Below are positions 1 through 6,324 of a stretch of 9,128 nt of DNA, in pieces. Position 1 is the stretch's first letter; every line of letters starts with the position of its first letter. The notes under the pieces were generated by a model that worked only from the letters and a program-made list of their open reading frames with translations, searched no databases and was not told where the DNA came from. Made by a program: the position numbers and the translations under genes. Origin of the DNA: Roseobacter sp. (GTDB taxonomy: Bacteria > Pseudomonadota > Alphaproteobacteria > Rhodobacterales > Rhodobacteraceae); assembly GCA_024636425.1 (NCBI GenBank), contig JAGXHB010000053.1, forward strand, positions 1-9,128. Reading direction: 5' to 3'.

Positions 1-1149
1 AACACCAGTCAGGACGGCCAGACCAAGCAGGCTGTGCTGATGGAAACGCTGACGGGGATGGAGACGTTGAAATCCACCGGTGCCGAAGCCGTCATGCGCG
101 CCCGTTGGAAATCCGCCGTCAAAAGCCAGTCTGACAGCAGCGGCAAGGGACGGATGCTGGTGCAAAGCACGATCAATCTGACTGTGCTTGTCCAGCAGAT
201 CGCGCAGATCGCCATTGTTTTCTATGGCGTTTTCCTGATCCGCGATGGCGTGGTGTCTATGGGTGCGCTGATCGCCTGCGTCATCCTCACCGGCAAGGCG
301 CTGGCTCCTTTGGGGCAGGTCAGCCAGGTACTGACACGGCTGCATCAGGCGTCGGTCGCCTATCGGCAGGTCAGCGCACTGATGGCTGCCGACACGGAAC
401 GGCAGTCAGGCCAGCGCTATCTGGTGCGGCCCAGAATTGCCGGCAAGATCGAGCTCAAGAATGTCACTTTCGGCTATGATGCAGAAATCGGCGATGTGCT
501 GAGGGACGTTTCGTTGACCATTGAACCGGGGGAAAAGGTGGCGATCATTGGTCCGGTCGGGTCGGGTAAAAGCACGCTCGCACGGATGATTCTCGGGCTT
601 TATGAACCCGATCAGGGCACGGTGCTGCTGGACGGGCTTGATGCGCGGGCCATTGATCCGGCGGACCGTACGCGCAATATCGGTGCGGTGTTGCAGGATT
701 GCTGGCTGTTCTCGGGAACGTTGCAGGAAAATATCGTGGCGGGCCGCTTTGGCGTCTCGGACGAGGAGGTGCATGCCAAGGCGAGGATGACCGCCGTTGA
801 CCGGTTGGCCGCGGCGCATCCGCATGGCTATGATCTGCGAATTCGTGAAAACGGGGCGGGCGTGTCGGGGGGGCAGAGACAGGGCATCGCCCTTGCGCGC
901 GCCCTGATCGGGGATCCGTCCTGTCTGGTGATCGACGAGCCTACGTCGGGGATGGATGTCCAGTCCGAAGCGCATATCGTTTCGAACCTTCAGGATTGGT
1001 TGACGGCGCAGCGCACGCTGGTCCTGATCACGCATCGGACCAGTCTTTTACGGTGGGTCGACCGGGTGATCGTCATGAAGGACGGCAAGGTCAGCTTTGA
1101 CGGTCCCAAAGAGGAGATGATGCAGATGGCCCGCCGGGGGGCTGCCTGA
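1..1149 (+). CDS. Type I secretion ABC transporter, permease/ATPase (LapB/HlyB-like), 5' part outside window
   Basis: This is the C-terminal 382 residues of an inner-membrane ABC exporter that powers type I protein secretion. The frame is open to the left edge, so the start and part of the membrane domain (and any N-terminal peptidase-like domain) are missing; the GTG at 34 and ATG at 40 are internal codons. The visible part begins in the last part of the membrane domain, with hydrophobic stretches at window residues 60-80 and 85-98. A complete ATPase domain follows: Walker A GPVGSGKST (184-192), Q-loop Q232, signature VSGGQRQ (288-294), Walker B CLVIDEPT with catalytic E313, D-loop SGMD, and H-loop H345 in LVLITHRTS. 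That last stretch and the HlyD-type partner downstream favour the LapB-like secretion group over drug or lipid exporters. The stop overlaps the adaptor start by one base (TGATG), implying translational coupling. The substrate is not visible. Confidence 0.93.
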   Translation, partial: NTSQDGQTKQAVLMETLTGMETLKSTGAEAVMRARWKSAVKSQSDSSGKGRMLVQSTINLTVLVQQIAQIAIVFYGVFLIRDGVVSMGALIACVILTGKALAPLGQVSQVLTRLHQASVAYRQVSALMAADTERQSGQRYLVRPRIAGKIELKNVTFGYDAEIGDVLRDVSLTIEPGEKVAIIGPVGSGKSTLARMILGLYEPDQGTVLLDGLDARAIDPADRTRNIGAVLQDCWLFSGTLQENIVAGRFGVSDEEVHAKARMTAVDRLAAAHPHGYDLRIRENGAGVSGGQRQGIALARALIGDPSCLVIDEPTSGMDVQSEAHIVSNLQDWLTAQRTLVLITHRTSLLRWVDRVIVMKDGKVSFDGPKEEMMQMARRGAA

Positions 1150-2447
1150 TGGGGGCACCTGATTTTCGCAAAACCGCGCTGGAGATGCATGGTAAAACCG
1201 GCCGCGCCGGCGCGATGTTGCTTGCAGCCGTGCTCTTCGTGGTGGTGTTCTTCGTTCTCTGGGCCTCGATGACCGAGATCGACGACGTCACCCGTGCGGA
1301 TGGACGTGTCGTGCCAAGCCAGTTGATACAGGTGGTTCAGGCGTCCGAGACCGGGACGATCACGGAAATACTGGTTAAGGCGGGGGATACCGTGGAGGCG
1401 GATGATGTGCTGATGCAACTGGACCCGACGCTTGTCCGCTCAGAGCTTGATACCGCTGAAACCGAAGCGACAGCCCTGCGGTTGAAGCGCGCCCGCCTGA
1501 CCGCCCAGATCAGCGGTGCCCCGTTCGAGATCGAAGCGCCTGAGAGTGCCGAATTGATGTTGATCGCGGAACGTGAACTTTATGATGCGTTGCGCGAAAT
1601 GCGCGATGCCGATCTTGAGGTACTGACTGCACGTCGGGAGATCAAGAATGCGGAAATCAATGCTGCGACCTCTAACAGTCTGGTCGCGCAGGAAAATGTC
1701 GCATTGTTGGCCGAAGAAATGGCGGTGGTGGAGCCGCTGGTGGAACGGCGCATCGAAAGCCCGCTGGCGCTGATTGCCCTGCGCCGCGAAATCAGCCAGC
1801 AGAATGGCCGGACCGAAGAAGCGGCAAACCGGATACTGATGGCCAAGGCTGCACTGCTCGAGATCGACAATCAGATGCTGGCGCGCAACCGCGAATATCT
1901 CTCGAGCGCGCATGCGGAACTGGCCGAGGTGCAAAGCCGTCTGGCCTCACTGGAAACGCGGATACCGGCGCTGCGCACGCGAGTCGGGCGGTCCGAAATC
2001 CGGACCCCGGTAAGCGGCGTGGTAAACCAGATGCTGTTTTCCACTTTGGGCGGCGTGGTTCAGCAAGGGCAAACGGTGGTCGAAATTGTGCCCTTCGGTG
2101 ATACTGTTACGGTCGAGGCGTTCGTGGCCCCCGACGACATCGCCTTTATCCGCCCCGACCAGCAGGTCAAGGTGCGTCTGACGGCGTATGATTCATCACG
2201 CTATGGCTCACTTGACGGTCGGGTGACGCGCATCGGTGCCGATACCGTTCTAGCACCTGACGGGGAGCGTTCGGTCTATGTTGTCGAGGTCCGGCTTGAA
2301 AACGCACCCACGGATGCCGAAGGAGCGATCCTTGAGGTGATTCCGGGCATGATCGCGCAGATTGACATGCTGTCCGAGCCGAAGACGGTGCTCGAATACC
2401 TGACGAAGCCGGTGATCCGCGTCAAGGAAACCGCCTTCAGGGACTAG
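1149..2447 (+). CDS. HlyD-family type I secretion membrane-fusion/adaptor protein (LapC-like)
   Basis: This periplasmic adaptor would link the upstream ABC exporter to a TolC-type outer-membrane channel. The 432 residues fit the family's usual length. A short cytoplasmic N-terminus leads to one membrane anchor (about 22-40, AMLLAAVLFVVVFFVLW). Two half lipoyl-like segments (about 64-92, ending VLMQLDP, and 283-312, RSEIRTPVSG then VVQQGQTVVEIVP) flank a long charged, Ala/Leu/Glu-rich region (about 97-280) expected to form the alpha-helical coiled-coil hairpin. A beta-barrel region follows (about 320-410). The end, with MLSEPKTVLEYLTKPV, is typical of adaptors paired with LapB-like exporters. 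The ATG overlaps the exporter stop by one base and has a G-rich stretch (1135-1141) just upstream. There is no signal peptide, as expected for a type II-oriented anchored protein. No gene follows on this strand; the next gene is convergent. Confidence 0.94.
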   Translation: MGAPDFRKTALEMHGKTGRAGAMLLAAVLFVVVFFVLWASMTEIDDVTRADGRVVPSQLIQVVQASETGTITEILVKAGDTVEADDVLMQLDPTLVRSELDTAETEATALRLKRARLTAQISGAPFEIEAPESAELMLIAERELYDALREMRDADLEVLTARREIKNAEINAATSNSLVAQENVALLAEEMAVVEPLVERRIESPLALIALRREISQQNGRTEEAANRILMAKAALLEIDNQMLARNREYLSSAHAELAEVQSRLASLETRIPALRTRVGRSEIRTPVSGVVNQMLFSTLGGVVQQGQTVVEIVPFGDTVTVEAFVAPDDIAFIRPDQQVKVRLTAYDSSRYGSLDGRVTRIGADTVLAPDGERSVYVVEVRLENAPTDAEGAILEVIPGMIAQIDMLSEPKTVLEYLTKPVIRVKETAFRD

Positions 2448-2478
2448 CGGTGCACCATCAGCCATCCGCTACCAGTCC
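2441..2478. terminator. Imperfect inverted repeat spanning both convergent stop codons; possible bidirectional terminator
   Basis: The arms are GGAC-TAGCGG (2441-2450) and CCGCTA-CCA-GTCC (2466-2478), pairing 6 bp plus 4 bp across a three-base bulge, with a 15-base loop. The TAG of the secretion adaptor (2445-2447) lies in one arm and the complement of the kinase TAG (2469-2471) in the other, so the structure fills the 21-base gap between the two genes. Neither strand has a T-run after the stem, so intrinsic termination is uncertain. The repeat is seen directly; its function is inferred from position. Confidence 0.4.
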
Positions 2479-4271
2479 AGCCGCACCACGGTTTTGCCGC
2501 CTTGCCGCGCGACCGTCAGCGTACCGCCAATTTCTGCGGCGCGGCGGCGCATGCTTTTCAGGCCACGTCCGGTATCGGGGGGCGGCTCGCTCGCAAAACC
2601 CTTGCCGTTGTCGATGATGGCGATGTGATGGGTATCACATTCTACCCGGATCTGGCTGGCCTGGGCGTGCTTGATGATGTTCGTGATCGCCTCCTGCACA
2701 ATGCGCATCAGGCTTAGGTTCATGGCGGGGCCGGTCATGTGAAGGTCCGGTTCGTGCTGGATCTGCCAGTCAAAGGTGATGCCGTGTTTCAGCAGCATCG
2801 GCTCAATTCTGTCGCGCAGTGACCCCAGAAGCGAGGTGACACTTTGCGTGCTTTCCAGACTGTCCATCATGATCGCAAGATCGGACAGCGCATTTTCCAT
2901 GCCGTCGCGGATGATCGGATCGGCATCGGGCTGACGGCCGAGATAGGCCAGCATGCTGACCAGTTGGCCGCCGATGCCATCGTGCAAATCGAGCATGATG
3001 CGTTCACGTTCAAGATCACGGGCACGTTCGGCCACCAGATTTTCGACCTGGGCCGACTTTTCGGTAAGCTGCGTGGTCCGGTCGCGCACCTGTGCGCGCA
3101 GTTGCAGCATCAGTGCCTTGGCCTCGGCGCGGCTGTGCAGCAGCTGCGACATGAGCACCGTGACAATCGCGATGACACCGAACAAGGGAACCAGTTGGGG
3201 TGTGCCGCGGAAATTCGGACCCAGTATCCCCGTCAGATCCGCTGTCTCGAGCAGGCCGATGCTGAAGGATGCAACCCCTATAGCCAGCAGTATCGCATCC
3301 TTCATGCGTTTGTTCGCCAAGGCGTTCCGGACCAGTTGCACGATCACCGGAAAACCGGCGGCAAGTGCGGTAAGGGCAATCACCGTCTCGATACCGGGCC
3401 ACAGATGTTTGGGCAGTCCGAAATGCAGCGCCATCCCCCCGATGGCAGTGATCACAAAGACGGTTTCGGTCCGGCGCGCGCGCATACCTGTCCAGATCCC
3501 GAAAACGCGTATCATGGCAAAGAGATAGGCAAAAACTGCCGAAACCCACAGGATCGTCCAAACCGTATGGGGCAAGGGGTCGTAGATGTAACTTCCCTTG
3601 GAGAGAAACACGACCGCCGATCCATTGGCCACCAGCAGCAACGTGTTCCCTTCGATGGCGCTGTTGAAAAGCCGCAGCCCCAGAAACATCACAAACAGGG
3701 TAATTGACAGCCCCAAGCCGATGCGGGTCAGGCCCACGCGGTGGATGGTCAGCAGGTTGTTGTAAAACGAAAGCGGATAAGCCTGACCGATGTGGAACGG
3801 ATCAAGGCGGATGGGGCCGGTGGCAAAGCTTTGCAAGGTGATGTCGATGCTGTTGCGGGTCTCTTGCAGCAAGACATCGGGGATCATCATGAATTGGGGC
3901 CGGTTCCACATATGCGCTGTCTCGTACAGCTTGGGCGAAATCAGCGCCCCGTTCACACGGACCTCGAACGCATCGCGCAGACGTTCGATAAGGAGGGCCG
4001 GGGTATCTTGAGCAGGGATTCCGTCGGTAACGACAAAGCGGTATCGCAGGGTCAGGCTGTCCTCCCCGAGAGGAACGTCGACCCGATCAGGCAGGGTCAC
4101 GGGCACGCAATCTGTCAGATCGGCTCCGCAGCGTTCACCGCTCCGGATCACCTGGCTGCCTTCGTAGGGTTGGACCTGCTGCACTTGCAGGAGACAGATC
4201 CCCAAGGTCGCACCAAGGACAAGAATGGCGGCAAAAAACCAGTGAAACCGCGTGCGATACCAGAATTTCAT
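2469..4271 (-). CDS. Membrane sensor histidine kinase, 7TMR-DISM-like with HisKA_3/HATPase core (NarX/DegS-type)
   Basis: This 600-residue sensor kinase would autophosphorylate and pass phosphate to the regulator encoded upstream. After an N-terminal membrane helix (about 11-30) comes an extracytoplasmic domain (about 31-172) with predicted beta-strand character and two close cysteines (C48, C55) that could form a disulphide. Seven further hydrophobic segments follow (about 180-200, 209-225, 237-257, 270-286, 293-314, 325-345, 358-377). This one-plus-seven layout matches the 7TMR-DISM receptor class. A charged, helical linker (380-425) leads to the H-box of the HisKA_3 type, LDLHDGIGG with phospho-acceptor H430. 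The ATPase domain has an N-box EAITNIIKHA (N531), G1 DNGKGF (554-559) and G2 GRGLKSM (568-574). All key residues are present, so the kinase should be active. The ATG is preceded by GGGG (4276-4279) at good spacing. The ligand is unknown. Confidence 0.93.
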   Translation of the reverse strand: MKFWYRTRFHWFFAAILVLGATLGICLLQVQQVQPYEGSQVIRSGERCGADLTDCVPVTLPDRVDVPLGEDSLTLRYRFVVTDGIPAQDTPALLIERLRDAFEVRVNGALISPKLYETAHMWNRPQFMMIPDVLLQETRNSIDITLQSFATGPIRLDPFHIGQAYPLSFYNNLLTIHRVGLTRIGLGLSITLFVMFLGLRLFNSAIEGNTLLLVANGSAVVFLSKGSYIYDPLPHTVWTILWVSAVFAYLFAMIRVFGIWTGMRARRTETVFVITAIGGMALHFGLPKHLWPGIETVIALTALAAGFPVIVQLVRNALANKRMKDAILLAIGVASFSIGLLETADLTGILGPNFRGTPQLVPLFGVIAIVTVLMSQLLHSRAEAKALMLQLRAQVRDRTTQLTEKSAQVENLVAERARDLERERIMLDLHDGIGGQLVSMLAYLGRQPDADPIIRDGMENALSDLAIMMDSLESTQSVTSLLGSLRDRIEPMLLKHGITFDWQIQHEPDLHMTGPAMNLSLMRIVQEAITNIIKHAQASQIRVECDTHHIAIIDNGKGFASEPPPDTGRGLKSMRRRAAEIGGTLTVARQGGKTVVRLDW

Positions 4272-4425
4272 ATCACCCCAATCAGTGACGTAAATGCGCC
4301 GGGCAGGTCGTTCTGAAAAACAACTGTCATGCTAGGATGAAAAGCCCTGTTCTCCCAAGGCTCTTTTGCAGCGCCTATATGGATCCATCGCCTTTGCACG
4401 CGGTGCCTTCGGCGTCGGACGGCGG
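4272..4425 (-). other. Intergenic gap between response regulator and kinase; weak hairpin and palindrome, no gene seen
   Basis: These 154 bases separate the regulator stop from the kinase start. No convincing small coding frame is visible. Two small structures occur. One is an imperfect stem pairing 4340-4346 (AAAAGCC) with 4359-4367 (GGCTCTTTT) around a 12-base loop; on the minus strand it ends in GGCTTTTC, so it could be a weak terminator or attenuator after the regulator gene. The other is a perfect 10-base palindrome, ATGGATCCAT, at 4379-4388. I found no convincing -35/-10 pair. The kinase may be expressed by read-through or from its own promoter here. Confidence 0.4.
4276..4279 (-). promoter_or_regulatory. 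Ribosome binding site of the sensor kinase
   Basis: On the minus strand GGGG lies four bases before the kinase ATG, in the context TTGGGGTGATATG. This supports the start at 4271. The 154-base gap upstream rules out overlap-based coupling with the regulator gene. Confidence 0.55.
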
Positions 4426-5109
4426 CTAAAGCAAGCCGATACGAGACGCCGCAGCCACGGCCGCGATGTTCGAGCCGACCTGAAGCTTCTGATAGATGTT
4501 ATTGATGTGATTGCCGACCGTCCCGACGGTAATATCAAGAATATCCGCAACTTCCTGACGTTTGTAGCCTTTGGCGATGGCCGCCAGAACTTCGGTTTCG
4601 CGCTTGGTCAGTTGTACCGCTGGACGGACTTCGGGGCTGTCTGCACGGGCAGTTTCTGCTGGCGTCATGTTGAAAACACGGGTCAGCAGATGCCGTGCGA
4701 TCTTCGGGCTCATCGGGGAGCCGCCCGCGATGACGCTCTCGATCGACAGGGCCACGTGGTCAAGCTCTGTGGTTTTCAGCAGATAGCCTTTGGCACCTGC
4801 GCAAATCGCGTCGATCACGCGGGTCTGGTCACCGAAAACGCTGACCACCATACAATCGCAATGCCAGTTCGCGTTCGTCGCCATCGCGATCAGATCCGTT
4901 CCCGAGCCATCGGGCAGCCCGACATCGACGAGCAAAAAGTCTGGACGCAGACGGTTCAGGGCGATGATGCCGCTTTTGAGGGTGGCTGCGGTGCCACATA
5001 CAGCAAGCCGACCTGATTTCTGAACACCTTCGACCAATTTTCCGAGCGTGTTCGGGTCATCTTCGACGATCAGCACCCGGTTTTTGGTCTTGCTTTGTGA
5101 AAGGGGCAT
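4426..5109 (-). CDS. NarL/LuxR-family two-component response regulator
   Basis: This 227-residue cytoplasmic transcription factor has the standard two-domain build. The receiver domain (about 10-130) has the acidic pair D17/D18 in VLIVEDDP, phospho-acceptor D62 in LLVDVGLPDGSG, the switch residue S90 in VVSVFG and the conserved K112 in GYLLKTTEL. A linker (about 145-165) precedes a LuxR-type helix-turn-helix (167-227) starting LTKRETEVLAAIAKGYKRQ, with recognition helix in TVGNHINNIYQKL. The expected partner is the HisKA_3 kinase immediately downstream on the same strand, since this kinase type normally pairs with NarL-type regulators. The tail after the recognition helix (VGSNIAAVAAA) departs from the usual S-R/N-x-E/Q-A pattern, which may affect dimerisation or be ordinary divergence. 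The ribosome site is weak. The target genes are unknown; the adjacent secretion operon is a candidate by location only. Confidence 0.94.
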   Translation of the reverse strand: MPLSQSKTKNRVLIVEDDPNTLGKLVEGVQKSGRLAVCGTAATLKSGIIALNRLRPDFLLVDVGLPDGSGTDLIAMATNANWHCDCMVVSVFGDQTRVIDAICAGAKGYLLKTTELDHVALSIESVIAGGSPMSPKIARHLLTRVFNMTPAETARADSPEVRPAVQLTKRETEVLAAIAKGYKRQEVADILDITVGTVGNHINNIYQKLQVGSNIAAVAAASRIGLL

Positions 5110-5124
5110 AAACTTCGATCGCTA

Positions 5125-5155
5125 CCGCTATTATTGTTTATTAGATACTTAGCGG
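5125..5155. repeat. Inverted repeat CCGCTA-N19-TAGCGG around the regulator -10 region; possible operator
   Basis: CCGCTA (5125-5130) and TAGCGG (5150-5155) form a perfect 6-bp inverted repeat separated by 19 AT-rich bases. The arms flank the candidate -10 element of the response-regulator promoter and its presumed start site, with 25 bases between arm starts. On the minus strand a partial copy, TAGCG, follows directly towards the ATG. It could be a binding site for a dimeric regulator, including autoregulation, or a weak hairpin. The repeat is observed; the function is inferred, and short repeats like this can arise by chance. Confidence 0.35.
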
Positions 5156-5168
5156 CCACAGCAATCAA
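5140..5168 (-). promoter_or_regulatory. Candidate sigma70-type promoter of the response regulator
   Basis: In the 85-base gap between the CIA30 gene and the regulator, the minus strand carries TTGATT (5163-5168) and TCTAAT (5140-5145) separated by 17 bases. These match the -35 and -10 consensus at 4 of 6 and 5 of 6 positions. The surrounding stretch 5130-5150 is strikingly AT-rich against GC-rich surroundings. Transcription would start near 5133, about 25 bases before the ATG. It implies the two-component genes are transcribed separately from the CIA30 operon. Confidence 0.5.
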
Positions 5169-5194
5169 TGCCTAACACTGGCACACATGCGGGA

Positions 5195-5692
5195 TCACGA
5201 TGTTTGCGCGGCTGCGTTGCGATAAAGTCGTACCATCGACACAGCCAGATCGACTGTGAATGTCCGGCCAACCGCGACAAGGCCGCAGCGGCGCAGATGC
5301 TGGCTGTCGAACGGGGTATCGGTGCGATGCTGTTCCAGATCGGCAAAGGCAAAGCGGTGCGTTGTCCATTCGGGCAGGGCATCAAAAACGATCCGGTAGG
5401 ATTGCCAGGGCCGGTCCAGATCACTGGTGCGCAGGCGCAGCTCGTATTCTTGCGCGTTGCCGGACAGGGTCAGCTCAAGGCCGTCCCAGGATGATGCATC
5501 AAAGGGCGCGCCTTGGGGGCAGAAATCGAACGCCATCTGGATGAACCCGCCGTTATTCTCAAGCGACACGTCGCCGGTCAGATGCCGGGCTGTCCGCCCG
5601 CGCACGACCCCTTGCATCATTTGGCCGGTGGAGACGCCACCCATCACAGCATCGGGCACATATTCCCATTCGGGGTCGATCAATTTGTGCAT
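5195..5692 (-). CDS. CIA30-family protein (complex I intermediate-associated protein 30 domain)
   Basis: This 165-residue protein is nearly all one CIA30 domain, a galactose-binding-like beta-sandwich first known from a mitochondrial complex I assembly factor. Family marks are the N-terminal DAVMGGVSTG (14-23) and GDVSLENNGGFIQM (40-53), then alternating strands and the C-terminal TFTVDLAVSMVRLY. It has no signal peptide or membrane segment and is probably cytoplasmic. The biochemical role of bacterial members is unclear, and a link to respiration is not shown here. The frame extends upstream to 5821, but the ATG at 5692 is preferred: the family motif begins 13 residues later, GAAGG lies ten bases before it, and it overlaps the upstream GST stop by one base (TGATG). 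It is last in the permease-GST-CIA30 gene set. Confidence 0.88.
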   Translation of the reverse strand: MHKLIDPEWEYVPDAVMGGVSTGQMMQGVVRGRTARHLTGDVSLENNGGFIQMAFDFCPQGAPFDASSWDGLELTLSGNAQEYELRLRTSDLDRPWQSYRIVFDALPEWTTHRFAFADLEQHRTDTPFDSQHLRRCGLVAVGRTFTVDLAVSMVRLYRNAAAQTS

Positions 5693-6324
5693 CAGGTCTC
5701 TGCCTTCTGTGGGAACATCAGGGGTGCGTCGCCGGGCTGCCACACGGGCAGCTTGGGCATGATCGTGGACAAGTCCTCGCTGCCCAGAAACTCTGCCAGC
5801 CACGCTTGCAAGCGTGGCCAAGGCTGCGCGTCGAACCAGCTTTTGTCGATGAAGGCAAACTGACGCACGAAGGGGGCAATCGCCACATCGGCAAGACTGC
5901 GTCGGTCAAAAATCTGCCCGTCGATCTGCCGGTCAAGATCCTTCAGAAAGTCGCATGCTTCCGCGCGGGCCTGATCTGGATCGCTGTCGGGATAACGGGT
6001 GGTGTATTTTGTCCGGTCGAGCGCAGTCTTGAACGGGCCGTCGCAGCGCGCGATCCAGTCGTGGCCCGCTTGCGGCATGTCCAGCAGGCCCTCAGGGTCG
6101 GACCGTCCAAGCGCCCAGATCATGATGTCGAGGCTTTCGTCGATCGTTTGGTCAGGCAGCACAAGACAAGGCACCGTGCCGGTAGGCGACGCCTTGAGAA
6201 ACGCCTCGGGCTTGTCGCGCAGGAGGATTTCGCGCAAAGCCGCCCGCTGCCCTGACGACAGCAACGCCAGCCGCGCCCGCATCGCATAGGGGCACCGGCG
6301 AAAGGACCACAGCACCGGTGTCAT
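5692..6324 (-). CDS. Glutathione S-transferase-like protein with CPY active-site motif
   Basis: This 210-residue soluble protein has the two-domain GST fold. The thioredoxin-like N-terminal domain (about 1-75) carries RRCPYAMRARLAL with C11 where Cys-type (omega/beta-like) GSTs and glutaredoxin 2 have their active cysteine, GTVPCL with the cis-proline P52, and DESLDIM (E63, S64), which normally contacts the gamma-glutamyl part of glutathione. The helical C-terminal domain (about 85-190) includes the N-cap-like SLADVAIAPFVRQF (143-156). Thiol transfer or glutathione-dependent reduction is therefore more likely than classical conjugation; the substrate is unknown. An ATG at 6348 would add eight residues, but the ATG at 6324 begins next to the fold's first strand and overlaps the permease stop as ATGA, so I prefer it. 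The stop overlaps the CIA30 start by one base. Confidence 0.88.
   Translation of the reverse strand: MTPVLWSFRRCPYAMRARLALLSSGQRAALREILLRDKPEAFLKASPTGTVPCLVLPDQTIDESLDIMIWALGRSDPEGLLDMPQAGHDWIARCDGPFKTALDRTKYTTRYPDSDPDQARAEACDFLKDLDRQIDGQIFDRRSLADVAIAPFVRQFAFIDKSWFDAQPWPRLQAWLAEFLGSEDLSTIMPKLPVWQPGDAPLMFPQKAET
5703..5707 (-). promoter_or_regulatory. Ribosome binding site that fixes the CIA30 start
   Basis: GAAGG on the minus strand lies ten bases before the ATG at 5692, inside the end of the GST gene. It supports this start over the longer upstream frame opening at 5821. Confidence 0.55.

Noticed and set aside
34..42. GTG or ATG near 34-40 as the true start of the ABC transporter
   Set aside because: The frame is open to base 1, and the codons before 34 read as normal protein in the middle of the membrane domain, so the gene begins outside the window.
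2844..3707. Plus-strand open frame of 287 codons inside the kinase gene
   Set aside because: It is antisense to the continuous membrane and kinase domains; its composition is typical of a non-coding GC-rich frame.
5693..5821. Extended N-terminus of the CIA30 frame up to 5821
   Set aside because: It overlaps the GST coding sequence and is Arg/Ala-rich. The ATG at 5692 has a ribosome site and a stop/start overlap.
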